Shown in pieces: positions 23,105 through 35,832 of a stretch of 64,000 bases of DNA; position 1 is the first letter of the stretch; the number at the start of each line of letters is the position of its first letter. The position numbers and the translations under genes are program-made. A model generated the notes under the pieces. That model saw only the letters and a program-made list of their open reading frames with translations, searched no databases and was not told where the DNA came from. Source of the DNA: Ailanthus altissimus (lineage: Eukaryota > Streptophyta > Magnoliopsida > Sapindales > Simaroubaceae). The stretch lies in NCBI GenBank assembly GCA_946807835.1, contig OX327702.1, positions 18,910,001 to 18,974,000 on the forward strand, written 5' to 3'.

Positions 23105-24106
23105 AATCTTTTCTTGTCATTGTTTCTTTTGTAATTTTGGCAGATGCTCCTTGTGCACACCTTATCAAATTCAATAAAGTCATTTCTTTTCCATACATTA
23201 CGTTTTTGTTGATTTGGTGATTGGTGATTGCTCTGCATTTTTTGATGTGCTTGTTTGATCATTTTTTTCATGTGTTCTTTGTACGAGTCCTTGATGTTAA
23301 ATGATAATCAGTCGAACTCTAAGAATCCGAACATATAATGTCAAATGAGAAAAAGTTTCAAATCTCATAAAAGATATATGCTGAAAATGAGAAGAAACAA
23401 GACAAATCACTTCTTATGAGTGCAAGAAGCCCGATAACATAAAGATGGATTACCCTGTGCTCAAATTCAACACCAAAAAAAAAAAAAAAAAAGGTGCAAC
23501 AAAAGCCACTTAGGATTATTTTGATAAAACTCTCTTTCGACAGTGATGATAATGGGGAAATTGCGCATACGTGCTCATGGGCATGGAGGGTGATGAGGTA
23601 TGTCTTCTTCACCTTGATGAAAAAATCCTTCTCCTGATGATTTAATGCATGTTTATGAAAATTTGTTAATATGAAGTAATGGTTAATCATTTCTTGAATC
23701 TCAAAAACAAAAATTCTGCTCTTTCTAAAACAATTAAATTTCATTAAAAGTAAAAAGAATAACTTAGATTACGAGTTCAATGTAATGAAAAAAAATGACG
23801 ATTTTTTTTTGAAAAAGGGACTAATGTTTGAAAGGTAAAACAAAGTTTTGTGCTCAAATAAATCCTTGAAAAAAAAAAAGAGAAAATTATTGATCTTAAA
23901 ATTCAAGTAAAAACTGTTCATAAGTTAAAAAGATTAAAAATGTTGCTCGTTGTTATGGTGCTAAAAAAGAATGAAATGGTTATTCATAATTATGGTGCTA
24001 AGAATGTTGAAAGAGAATACGATAAAAACAAGAAATTTGTTTAAAGACCTAAAAGGAGATATTATAAACATTTTGTATAGGCAAAATATATATTGAACCA
24101 AATGTT
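23105..24106. other. Spacer, no gene recognised
   Basis: AT-rich DNA with an A run of 18 at about 23474-23491 and several A-rich patches. The 128-codon open stretch on the minus strand (23744-23358) begins at a non-ATG codon, contains a phenylalanine run encoded by that A run, and has no family resemblance. I do not call it a gene. Confidence 0.5.
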
Positions 24107-24706
24107 TGTTGGAGAAAAAGTTTTAAAAATATTTTAAATGGTTAATAAGTAATAATTTATTTATATAATCTTAATATTGTAAGTTTTATATTATAGAATT
24201 TATATTATTATATCATTATTATATAGTAGTTATAATATTTAAATTAGCTATTAAACTTAATTTAAATATTTAAGAGTTATAATATTTATTTATATTATTA
24301 TTATGAGAGTTATAATATTTATATTATATAGAGTTATTATACATTTAATTATTCTTATTAAGTTTTGAGTTATTATTTAGATCTACTACTACCATGTAAA
24401 AGGGCTTCTTTCATTAAAAATAGTGTGTGAGTGAAGAAGATAAAAGATAATAAAATATTTTATGTATATGTATATGTATAATTTTTAAAAAATACACTTT
24501 TTTATTTTGTGTTTTGAGTAATTTTGATAATGGAAATTTGGTATAATCTTCTAGTGATCGTATTCATCGAGGAGAGTAGCTTTGAGCATAGGGTTGAATC
24601 TTGGAGCCATCTAGATCAGTCATTACTCATATAAAGGGAGGACTATTTGACTTTAGGATAATGCTATCTAGCATGCCTCTTTATGCTCAAAGTTAGGTTC
24701 TATTCT
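24107..24706 (+). repeat. LTR-like direct repeat, left copy (about 600 bp)
   Basis: It begins TGTTGGAGAAAAAG and aligns for about 600 bp with 27164-27760 (TGCTGGAGAAAAAG). The pair shares the 'atattatatagtagttataatattt' zone and 'gtgtgtgagtgaagaag'. The 3' edge is blurred after TTCTAT. This would be the 5' LTR of a small plus-strand element; no clear primer site follows. Confidence 0.7.
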
Positions 24707-24853
24707 ATGAGGATTATTATTGATGGGGTATGCTTAAACCTACAAAGTAGTCACCTATGAAAGTAACAAAACCTCTGTGATTGGCAATCCCATGAAGGAG
24801 GTTCAACGAGTAGGAACAACTTATACTGCGTGACTTATTTAGCACTTATATTA

Positions 24854-26646
24854 TGTTAGAGATGATGTTTACAAGCAATTTTATTTTGTATGAATATTTA
24901 TTTATTTATTTAATATTTACAAAATGAACATTTTAATAAAATATTTAATATTTATTATTTGGTACTAAGCTTGTTACTTTTCATATATTATAGATCTAAA
25001 AGAGTTTAAATCTGATATAAAGGTATTTAGGTCAACGCTAAGAGTTAATATTCTAAGAGTTAGAATATTGTCTGAAATAGGACAAAGATTTAGAAATATA
25101 TTAGTAATGATATAGTTGTAAGGAGTTGTAAATGGTATTAAGAAATGTTATTATGCAGTATGTTTTTGAAGACATCATTCCTGATCTATAGTTGATGACA
25201 TAGGTCGATTGATATATCTTTAGGATTAGTGTATGTCTATATTTGCATTGTCAAAATAGTTAGTCTTAGCAAAACGTAACCTTAGTAGAAGCTCGTATAG
25301 GCATGCAGGTATTCAGTAAGGACTAGGTACTGAATAGACTTATGAGGATCTTCCATAGACATCTCATAGAGCCGTAAATGAAATGTCTTCTAGAGTTGAG
25401 TAGTATTTGTAATCCTTTGACCTAAGTACCACGATTAGCTTGTGAGTGATTCACCATACTTTGATTTCATGCATGTTAGAAACCTTTCATAGTCTAGCCT
25501 CTAGGTATTGTTAGGTATAGTCCGATATTTATAGAGTTCGGTGTGTGTAGATTTGAGATCCGTCAACTCATATGGGTGACTATGGGTGAGTTGTATATCA
25601 TAATGCTTTGAAATTATATTTTAGGAAGTCTAGAAGCCACAAGCGTAAATCTCGAAAAAGAGTTTTTCGTAAGGTTAAATAATATCATAAAAGGGTTTGC
25701 GAATATTATTTATAAAAGTAAAAATCTAGAGATTAGTTTATAGTCGAGTATATAGAGATTTGACGATGATGATCTATATCTTTACTCTTCTGGGATATAA
25801 GTGATAGAAAAATTATACGTATATGTTTAACTTTAACTTGTATGGTTCAACGCGCCGTTTTATAATATCTATAACATATCTGTAGGGCATTGTTCACAGG
25901 TTTATAGAAATATTCTATAAGACAAATAGATGTGAACTTAGAAAGTTTCACAATATGAAGTATACTTATTAGCACTGGGGTAACAAATTGGGTCAAAAAG
26001 TTCAATCTGAAAAATTTTTAGAAAGAAAAATTTGTTCTAGAATTTTTCAGGGAAACATACTTGTCAAGGGCTTAAGAGTTAAGCCTATATTTTATTAGTT
26101 AAAGTTAGTAATTAATAAAATTTTGACAAGTGACATTATGACTAGTTGAATGCTTGACAAATGACAAAGATTGTGTGCCAATTGTTTTGTGCATGTCATG
26201 TATGTTGACAAGTGTTGTCAATTTTGATCATGCATGCTTTGTAATTAGGAAAGTTGTCGGCATGCCATTGGCTAAGGGTTAAAAAGATTGCAAATATTGT
26301 ATTTTAGTCTTTAAGTCATATTTGGCCATTTGAGAGAGAAACAAAGAGTTTAAAGTAGTTAAGCAACAATCATGCTGGAAAATATAAGGCTACTATTCTA
26401 GATTCTACAATCCCACCAGCGTTGAAAAATATAATGACGACTTCGCTTCAAGTTGAGCTCCAGAAATTAATTCAACATTGAAAGTCTTTAAGGGAAAGTT
26501 TCTGTTATTGTAATAAATTTAAATTCAGTGTGTAATTGTTGAATAAGAAATTAGATTTCAATTCGGCTGCTTAATGTATATATGTCATGCATTATATGTT
26601 TCAACGATTATACAATCACATGCATACACATTAGGCACTTTCAACA
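24854..26646 (+). mobile_element. Solo LTR, 1.8 kb, same family as 51598
   Basis: It starts TGTTAGAGATGATGTTTACAAG and ends CACTTTCAACA. Long stretches match the solo LTR at 51598, for example 'gtattcagtaaggactaggtactgaatagac' here against 'gtatccagttaggactggatatgggacagac' there. The bases TTATG occur at 24851-24855 and 26647-26651; they form a target duplication if one TG was lost at the left edge. It lies between the two 600 bp repeats at 24107 and 27164. Confidence 0.8.
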
Positions 26647-27163
26647 TTATGGACATATCCTAGAAGTGATATGGTTCCACTTTTTCCTATGACAAAAATG
26701 TATAATTATGCGATGTTAGAAAGGGCATTTACCTTAAATGAATTTGAGATAAGAATATTTTTGCAAGGCATTGGTCTTCTATGCCACTAGAGGACTTACT
26801 TATGTGAGAGTAGTCGTGGATTGTGATTATGATAATTGAGTTATTCTCTAGAGCTCTCATTAGAATCAAGATAGAGCGTATGACCATTAATGCACCAACC
26901 CACAAAATTAAGTCTTCGTCACTATTATGTGTGCTATAGTTAAAGTTTGGTCAAAGGGGCCGAATTCAAGACATAGTTTACTTAAGTCACTCAAATAGAT
27001 TCTATAACACTAAGTATAGAATTAAGTCCAAAAAACACCTATATCCACTGCATAATAGAATATTGCTCTTATATGTTTTTGTTATTGATTATATAGTATA
27101 TTTTCTTATGTATCAAAATATATATGTATATATTAAAAGGTTTTCAAATCTTTTACGAGGGAT

Positions 27164-27760
27164 TGCTGGAGAAAAAGTTTTGAAAATATTTTAAATGGTT
27201 AATAAGTAATAATCTATTAATATAGTCTTAATATTGTAAGTTACATATTATAAAATTTACATTATTATATTATTATTATATAGTAGTTATAATATTTAAA
27301 TTAGCAATTAAACCTACTTTAAATATTTGAGAGTTACAATATTTATTTATATTATTATTATGAGAGTTATAATATTTATATTGTATGGAGTTACTAAGAT
27401 TAAATTATTCTTATTAATTCTTGAGTTATTATTTAGACCTATTACTACTATATAAAGTGGACTAATCTTTCATTAGAGTTAATGTGTGTGAGTGAAGAAG
27501 AGACAAGAAAATAAACTGTTCTATGTATATGTATACTTTTTAAAAGAATACACTTTTTATTTTGTGTTTTGAGCAACTTTGATAATGGAGACTTAATATA
27601 ATCTTTAGGTGATTGTGTTTATTGAAGAGAGTAGCTGTGAGAATAGGGTTGAATCTTAGAGCTATATAGATATTTCACTACCCACACAAGAAGAGAATTA
27701 TTTGCTTTAGGACAGTGCTCTCAAGCATGCATCTTTATGCTAAAGGCTAGATTCTATCTT
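27164..27760 (+). repeat. LTR-like direct repeat, right copy (about 600 bp)
   Basis: It is the partner of 24107-24706. The preceding bases ACGAGGGAT resemble a plant copia polypurine tract (AAGTGGGAGAT before TGTTGG), so this would be the 3' LTR. A TATA-like 'ctatataaag' is near 27449. What lies between the pair, apart from the solo LTR, is only about 660 bp and non-coding. Confidence 0.7.
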
Positions 27761-27949
27761 TCATTACTTTTTCTTTATATTTAATTTTTGTTTTGTTTGT
27801 TGATAATGTTTATCTTGTAAATATTTAATTGAATAATATTTAAAATAATTTTTATCAATGTTAAGTGTTATTCTTATAAAAAAATTCGGCACAAAAGTTA
27901 TAGTTCTATAAAAAATTCTTAATGATGTTAAGTATGTGTGGGTTTTAAA

Positions 27950-28780
27950 AGGAACCAAAATTAACTCTTGCAGAACCAAACTTATTTGGGTACTAAAAGC
28001 CTCAAATTGATTTTTCATTGTAAAAGTTAAGGGGATAAAAATGATAACTATTTATTGGTTGTTCAAGGCATCTGAATAAAGATTGATCTAAATTATTAGC
28101 ATTAATCAAAAGGAGACATGGTCATGTAACCTTTGGAAACAATCAAAAGAAAAGATCATTGGAGTTTGTAATATTGGTACAAACTCCTCACGTATTACAG
28201 AAAATATGAGTTTAGTGGAAAAGTATAATTCATTGAGCATAAGACCTATGTGATGAAGCATATATGATACATGACAAAGTTCTATTTGTTGGCACTAAAA
28301 TGAGAATGCGTATACAAGTCATTGATGAAGTTTCTACACATGATAGGTGTCTTGCTGCATTGCATCATAATAAAGTTTGTGAAGCATGTCAAATGGAAAA
28401 ATAAGTCAAATGCTTTTGTTTAACCTAAAAATCATATTTCTATGTCTAGACCATTTACAACTACTTCATATGGATTTATTTGGACTATATAAGAATTTTG
28501 ATCTTGATGGAAAGAATTATCTTTGTAATAATTGATGATTTTTTTAAGATTCACATGGGTAATATTTTTGTCTCAAAAAGATGAGCATTACAAACATTTT
28601 TGAGTTCTGTACAGAGGAAATGAAAAAGGTTCAAAATGAAAAATAAAATTCTGGAGGTAATTTAAAAATCATACACTAGAACATTTTTGTAATGAAAATG
28701 GAATTAAATATTATTTTTATACACCTAAATCACCTCAACAAAATAGAATTAGTGAAAGAAAAAATTGGTCTTACAAATGA
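27950..28780 (+). pseudogene. Ty1/copia protease-integrase remnant
   Basis: Reading with frameshifts gives the region after the protease (HGHVTFGNNQK, about 28114-28145, then NIGTNSSRITENMSLVEKYNS), the GAG-pre-integrase motif (VCEACQMEKQVK near 28376-28410) and the integrase core (QLLHMDLFGLYKNF, then SQKDE-like, FEFCTE, EHFCNENGI and SPQQN-like pieces to about 28760). These follow the order of plant copia, SIRE-like type. Stops are frequent, and neither the start of gag nor RT is present nearby. Confidence 0.85.
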
Positions 28781-30135
28781 AACTAAATGTTCTAGAAAAA
28801 ATAAAACTGGTTAAAAATAATATTTAATCAAGATATCAGAAGTTGTCATTTTATTCACAATTACATATATAGGATTAAAGAATTATTTCAATTCTTATTT
28901 GCTAAATATATATTAATAGATTGCAATTTTTTTTTACTATTCTCAATCTTTAAACTCACACCTAAATACAATGAATCTTCTCAAAATATTATAAATTGAG
29001 AAAATAAAGAGTAGCCAAATTCTTCTTCTTCTTATTTTTTTTTTAATGTCAAAATACATAAAAAAAGATATATCCACTTCTCCCTTTCCACCTTGATATA
29101 GGCAATGCCTCTTAGAGTTTCAAATTTTAATTAGGATAAAGCTAGTAACGGACTGATAGACCCGCAATTTCTAAACTCTCATTTAAAAGGCTTATCTCTT
29201 GTTATTTTATAACCCATCAGATTTTTAAGTTAATCTCAAGTTATTCCACTTAAAGCCACTTTAGTAACCAATACTTAAGTGACCATCTATTTGAGGTCGA
29301 TAATTAAAACTATGCTATAAAAAAAAAATATAACTTCTTTAGTTATTTATTTATCTTTAAGTCATTGAATGCTCTAATAACTATTTTTTAGTATGTTTAC
29401 ATTTTAAAATAAATTTACACGTAAATATTATTATTTAATTAATAATTTAATAAATAAATTATTGCCATAGATATAAAAAAAATTGATCAAGTGTTTCAAA
29501 TAACTTAGGTGAACATCAATAAGTATAGAATTTATCTTACAAATATATGTTCTTATGGCTTATGAAATGATATTTTTAAGCCATTAAAGTTTTGACTATT
29601 AAATCAATATTACTCTGTGATAACTCAAAATATATGATACGTGAATATAAGTTTATTACTCACTAAATATTAAGGTCAATTAAACTTATTAAAAACTTAT
29701 ATAAATTAAGTAAATTTACATTAGTCTAGTTCAATATATGACATATATTAAATTTTTTTTAACCCAAAATATATACTTTAATGAATGCAAATTTCATACT
29801 TAGTACTTAAATCACATACTTTAATATAGACTCAATGTCACATGCTCAAATAATGTATAAATAAATAAAATTTATTATAACAAAATATTTTTTAAGGGAG
29901 CTTGAAATAATCATATATCTAATAACAAGTATCCATAAAAAGTGTAGGTCACGATAAAACAAAATAATAATAAAAAAAGGGGTGGTCCCCCCTTCCCCAC
30001 CTTAAAAAGTTAATATGCTCTATTTTATTATTAATACTCTCAACCAACAACTAAAATATAAAAGCATTAATAAACAAAAATCATTAGATCGGTTCATTTG
30101 TTAAAATTGGATTTATAACTATAAATTTAACCAAA
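28781..30135. other. AT-rich spacer, nothing recognised
   Basis: No gene, repeat pair or RNA that I can support. A G/C patch 'ggggtggtccccccttcccc' near 29980-30000 stands out from very AT-rich surroundings. Confidence 0.5.
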
Positions 30136-30140
30136 TATAT

Positions 30141-31159
30141 TGTTGCGGATATCAAGTCATACACTTCAATTTGATATTTCTATGGCATCAACTAAACCAC
30201 AGCCTTAATACCCATTTTATACTATGTGTAGCGAAAAACTATAACTCACACCATAAGAAAGAACATATAAGATCAACACACCAATAAAGATAAAGAAAAT
30301 AAACCAATCAACAAGACATAAGATATACGTGGTTTGGCCCAAAATTGCTTACGTCAACGAAGGATCAATGATCCAACTTCTTATTATTGATATAGATCAT
30401 TAAATATCTTATTACATCATCAATGATTCTATAAGACCCCTTAATATCTCCCATAGAGACCTTTAAGTATCTACCATTGATCACTATAACTTCCTAAGAC
30501 TTCTTAGTATCTCATCATAAGAGATTTTTAAAAAGAATACAAGAATAGCCCGAGCATCTAAGTCAAAAAGATCTATGATGTTTCTTTTGTTCACTTAAGA
30601 ACTAAACTAAAACACTCCCCAAAGATTACACTCTAATGCACTACGCATTTAGTGCTTACCTAGCTTTTCTATTCTCTTTTATGGTTATATCTTGAAACCT
30701 TAGATGCTTAATTTTTTTCTTGTGTTTAGAAGTGTTTATATAGTGAATAAAACATCCTTAGAAACCCTAAACCTAGTTGGAATAAGAGTTCTTACTTGTA
30801 AGAGTTCTAATTTAACTTAAAGAAGTCAATTGGGCCAAAACAGAAAATACCCTAAAGTTGCCACGTAAATAGTAACATAGTGAACAGTATCAACACGTGA
30901 ATAATAATCGCTGTAAATAGTACCTCGATAAACAGTACTCCACGTGAACACTACCTAGGTGAACAGCAACCCCCTCCCCCCTGCGAGCATAGTGCTCACC
31001 GTGAACAGTGTTACCACATGAACAATATCTATTTTTTTGCCTTTCTATTTTACTCCTCTCTTATACACCAAATGCGTACTTGATTTTATAATGACTCTCA
31101 TCTTGATAATTATCTCAATTTTTATTCATACAAAATTATTGAATCAGTAATTTTCAACA
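30141..31159 (-). mobile_element. Solo LTR, 1019 bp, inverted relative of 21641-22791
   Basis: On the minus strand it runs TGTTGAAAATTACTG to GGATATCCGCAACA-like ends, matching TGTTAAAAAATTGGTG and GATATCCGTAACA of the plus-strand copy. Flanks are TATAT (30136-30140) and TATAC (31160-31164), a target duplication with one mismatch. The TATA region is at about 30735-30745 (minus strand CTATATAAAC). No internal region adjoins it. Confidence 0.88.
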
Positions 31160-31164
31160 TATAC

Positions 31165-32633
31165 CAATGAAAATTAAATAAGTGGCCATTCAAACCAATC
31201 CAATCCACCAATTTGGTTAAAATTTGCCAACCCTATCAATACATTTTGTTTTAAACTCATTAATATTTTCTTCTAGACTTTGTAGAGATGCATCTTAAAC
31301 ATTGTAAGAAAATTCTTACTGAAAAAAGATTTTTAAATGAAAAGACTCTTGAATGAAAATGTTCGTGGGATTGAATTCATCGAATTTGACCAATAATCTA
31401 TCTAATTTATCATTAAACAAATCATTATTTTTTAATCCAATCTAATCCATCAAAATATAAAATCCAATTCACTAAAAAATTTGCAACTCTAGGTAATCCA
31501 ACTTGATCCAAAGTTATGATAAAAAAATACCAAATACACTCAAATTTGTCAAAATGTGTTCGTTGTTGAGTTTGAAATTGGTTAAGTCCACTGTATTATA
31601 GCGTGTCTATTATAAGTGTGGCAGCTGAACTAGACTTGAGTTTTAAGTCCTCTAATCCCACTAAAAGAGCAAAAGAATAACTGAATTTATGGCAAATTAG
31701 TTCAAAAAGTCAAAAATAACTTAAATTCAGTAAATATAATTAATCAATTTTTTAGATAATAGAAACAGTGAGGTAATGAACCTTTTTTATAAAAAAAAAT
31801 TAATTTATAAATATTATGATTTTTTTTAAATTTTTTTTTTATTATTATTATTATTGGATTGAGTCAAATTTTAGCAGAATTATTGAAGTAATCCACGGGT
31901 CATTTCATCATTCAAAGTTTTTAATCCAATTCAATCTATCAATCTATTAAATCCGACAAAAACTAGGTTAAGCGAGCAAATTATATTGAATTCTAACCAC
32001 AACTACTAAGTACAAGAACATGATTAACATTGATGATTGAATTTTCATAACAATATCTTGTTACTCACGTAATGAAGAACATTATTAACTAAGTGCAAGA
32101 TGATTGAATTGTATGTTTTGATCCCAAGCTCTTAAAGATTAGTCATAGTTTAGGATCAACAAGAGCTTTGGTGACTTTTTGTTAAACAAGAAATGGTTTA
32201 ATGTTCTTGTAACTAATATCACCACGGCTATAAAACTTCATTTTTCAACCTATAAACACGTTGAACCATCTGTGTCTTGATTTACCTTTAAAATTAAATC
32301 TTCAATTAATAAACCATAGAAGACTTAAGGCTTTAATATCATTGTTCGATGAAAATCCAACCCAAGATTCAATTTGAAACACATAATAAGGAACAATTAA
32401 AAAATATATAAAAAATTATAGTAGTGTTGGCAAGAACTAAGCTTGCATTCACTATCAACAAATTATTACAATTATTAAATATGAAAATGCCCACAATCCA
32501 CATAATAAAAATGTAAAGTTACAAATTGAATAATTTTATTAGCACTCAAACGCTAATCCAAAATACACCCCAATTATCTTACTCTCTCTAAACATAAAAA
32601 AGACATTGACACATGGCAAGAGGCAAAATATCT
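31165..32633. other. AT-rich spacer with degenerate 'aatccaatc' words
   Basis: Many imperfect words around 'aatccaatccat' and its relatives occur at 31190-31210, 31435-31510 and 31900-31950, like the pseudo-repetitive patches found in old plant repeats. No ORF or element edge is supported. Confidence 0.4.
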
Positions 32634-33419
32634 TGTAGATAAAAGTATGTGTGTTATTAAGGGCTCTTTTTAATTTTATTTTATTACGTGAAATATTAAT
32701 CACATAAGTATTATGGTATGTGAGCCCAAGCCATTAATAGAGTTCAATTTGTGGGTTTGTGGTTTAGGAATGTATAGTTTGCCTCGGTAAGGCTTAATGT
32801 ATAGAGAGTCCGAGGCTAAGGCCATCATGGAAACTTAGCCGATAAAAAGAGAAGATTCATGCAAGTGGGTTAATAGAAAAATATAAAGCCATAACCAACC
32901 TTTAGGGTCCTTACTTAGGATTCCATTTAATTCTTTTTTTTAAAAAAAAAACATATTCCATTTTAAATTAATAAAGCTTTTGTTTAGTTTGTCTTAAAGT
33001 GACATAGACTTTTTATGTAAAACTAATTCTTAAGTGATTTAATTAGGACAGAATAACATCATCTTAATTTTATCTGATTTATTAGGAGAAATTCGTGCTT
33101 TATTAAATAGGCTAATATAAATAGAGTTTGGTAAAAACAAAAAAAGAGTGTTTAACCCAATAGAGTTTGGTCAAAAAGAGTGTTTAACCCAAACTCAAAG
33201 CTTAAACATTATGAATACAAGCTAAATCCTTCATTAAAACATGAACAATCTCTCCCAGTGTCTTGTTAATCATTATTTCATAACTAGAGAAAAATAGCAA
33301 AAGGTGGCAAAGAGACCTTAAACGCTATAAATTTGCGAAATTTGGCCAATCAAACACTACTATGCTCAAATAGTAGCCCCAATTGCCTAAAGTAAATCTT
33401 TTTTTTTTCCCACTAATCA
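32634..33419 (+). repeat. 5' LTR of a small Ty3/gypsy element
   Basis: It aligns with 35086-35832. Shared blocks include 'gtatgtgagccc/gtatgtgggctc', 'aataggctaatataaa/aataggctaagataaa' and the end 'gcctaaagtaaatctttt/gcctaaaataaatctttt'. A 27 bp unit around 'gagtttggtcaaaaagagtgtttaaccca' is doubled at 33125-33190. The left edge (TGTAGAT) is inferred from distance to the shared blocks and no target duplication was found. Confidence 0.7.
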
Positions 33420-33977
33420 TCTGCTGCCGTGCATCGACATAAAATTTTCACCATAAATTTTTTAATGACTCCTCCAAAGAGTTTGGCTAGAAGTTTGACA
33501 TGGCTTAAACTCGAATGAAAGTTTGAAGAATGAAAATCAAGATGAATCCTCATCAAGAGGATTCTCATGAACTTTTTTAAAAAAACCTAGCAACAGATAT
33601 CTTAATCAACAAAAAAAAAAAACTGAATTTGGAGCTCTGGCTCACGTTTTGTGAGAACTAATGCAATAGTCTCTATGACAAAACCAAAAAGGAACTGCTA
33701 GAAACTATCAAATTAGTAACTCCTCCAACAGCCGCGAGTATGTAGGGTGCTTGCGCTAATTAGGTTGTACAACAAGAAAGATCTGAGTTCCTCACGTAGA
33801 CTGAAGTTACGACCATTTTCAATTAGCTTTGTCATAGTACCATTACAACTAACATGAAATACATGCCTCTGTCATTATACCTATCTAAAATCTAGAACAT
33901 GACTTATCCAAAACAAGTTATGAACCCCTAACTTTTCCATATTTGTCCATTAAAAAAAAGAAAAGAAAAAGAAACCT

Positions 33978-34175
33978 ATGGAGCATGTAAATCTTTTTAT
34001 TGATTTCCTTTGTGTGTATGCTGCTAACAAAGATCTACAGCTAAGAGAATTCTCTAAATCTTTAATAGATTGTGCCTACACTTGGTACACCTCATTACTT
34101 GCAAATTCTTTTAAGACCATGAAAGAGATGGTCTCCAAGTTTTACCACAACTTTTTTGAATCCTTTTATGTATAA
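33978..34175 (+). pseudogene. Ty3/gypsy gag fragment
   Basis: A 65-codon open stretch includes LREFSKSLIDCAYTWYTSL and ends KFYHNFFESF. This is the core of the plant retrotransposon gag domain (usual form LREFSKSLTDRAYTWY). Start and end of gag, and all of pol, are missing. It sits between the LTRs at 32634 and 35086 and confirms plus orientation. Confidence 0.85.
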
Positions 34176-35085
34176 ATTAATCCGAGTGCCAATGACTATA
34201 AAAATGATTTAGTGAATCAAATATATGGTAAGCTTAGTGCATGCATAAATTGGCATATTAAATTTTTGTGGTGTTTGAAATTTCTATGAGTTGTAAATTA
34301 TATGTAATCTTTGAGGCAAGCTGATGAACGTTAACCGATCTATTATTTCTTTTTATAAGTTTTTAGTTTTCTTTCTATTTGTTCGAGGACTCGTATCAGA
34401 CTTGCAAAGATGTGTGCTGACTAGATATTAAAGATTCAAGACCTAAAATATCATAAAAAGAAAAATCAAAGCTAAGTTATTAAGCAAGCCCTGACTAAAT
34501 TTGATTCCTAACTTTATCATTGAAACAAAACTAATCAAAATGAGAGCAAAGATGACATGAATAGTAAATCACAGAGAAAATTCATAAAAAGGACATGAAA
34601 CTATGAACAAATCAAGTTGGGTGCTCTAAAGACCCGCTTGGTCATAGAGAAATCACAAACCCCAAACTTGAATTAATAGAATACTTGATTGCTCCAAGAG
34701 GAAACATAAAGAAATTTTGGAATCATAGGGGAGATGATCTCAACAAGAATGAAAGGACCTATAGGAGGAAAACAAACAAAGAACTCGAGAGAGAGAGAGA
34801 GAGAAGAATGAGAGCCTTTTATAGTGTGGCAAATACAAGCACAAATTAAGTAAAAATTAGCCATTATTTCCTCCTTTTAAATGTTGAAAATGGCAACATG
34901 ATGTGACTAGCGGGAGAAGAATAAGGAAACAATTATCTAAAACAGTAATATTTATTTTGATTTAAATAGGTATGTCGTATTGCGACAATGGAAGAGATCA
35001 TGGATCAAATTACGAAGGCTCGGCTGTATTAATCTTATTGCCCGAGCGTTTGCTTTGGATAATTTGTATGATTAAGGAGGTTAAA
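34176..35085 (+). mobile_element. Rest of the gypsy element interior, non-coding
   Basis: It contains a (GA)n tract at about 34783-34803 and no pol motif. 'attaaggagg' at 35071-35080, just before the 3' LTR, is a short polypurine tract candidate. The whole element is only 3.2 kb, so it is a deletion derivative. Confidence 0.55.
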
Positions 35086-35832
35086 TGTTGATGTATGAAA
35101 ATTGTTAATAGACCAAAATCCAATTCTACATACACGCTGGGCGCAATCAAAAATGTATTTTATCGTATGTGGGCTCACACTATTAATAGAGGCTCAATTT
35201 GTAGGTCATGATTTTGAAGGTATAGATTTGTCTAACGCATAGAAAGCCTTAAACTAAGCTTATTTGAAGGAAAACTTATCCCTAAAAGATAGACTTATGT
35301 AAAGGGGTTAATGAAAAAACACGAAGCAAAAGATTAACCTTCATGAACCTTAAGAATTAATTTTAAAATAATAAAACTCTAGTTTATTGTCTAAAAGTAA
35401 CTTACATACTTTCTATGTAAAGCTCATCCTTTAGCGATTTATTTAAATTAAAATAATTAGTCACCTTATTTATCAAGAGCAATTCATGTTTTATTAATAG
35501 GCTAAGATAAAAACACACGAGGATAGAGTTTTGATGAGATTAAGGGGTAAGAGGAGTGTTTAACAAAGCTCAACCTCTAACTACTATAAATACACTCTTC
35601 ATTAACATAAGAACAAGCTCTTTTAACACCTCTTTAATCATTGATTCCTTTTTTTTACAATCCACATACAGAAAACATGTCCTTAATCAAAGAAAAATTA
35701 AAAAAAGCAGCAAAGACACCTTAAACCTTAGAAATACGCAGAAAACGCAAGGCATACATTGCATATCCATGATCAAACAACAGCCACAAATAGCCTAAAA
35801 TAAATCTTTTTAATCCCTAGCAACTCCCAACA
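35086..35832 (+). repeat. 3' LTR of the small Ty3/gypsy element
   Basis: It starts TGTTGATGTATG after a purine stretch and ends CTCCCAACA. It aligns with 32634-33419. A TATA-like 'ctataaatac' lies near 35584. Confidence 0.75.

Noticed and set aside
23358..23744. A 128-codon minus-strand open stretch as a gene
   Set aside because: It starts at a non-ATG codon and its Phe run comes from a poly-A tract. There is no domain.
24107..28780. A single copia element spanning the 600 bp LTRs and the integrase remnant at 27950-28780
   Set aside because: The integrase lies outside the LTR pair, beyond the copy that has the polypurine-like tract, so one intact layout is not supported.
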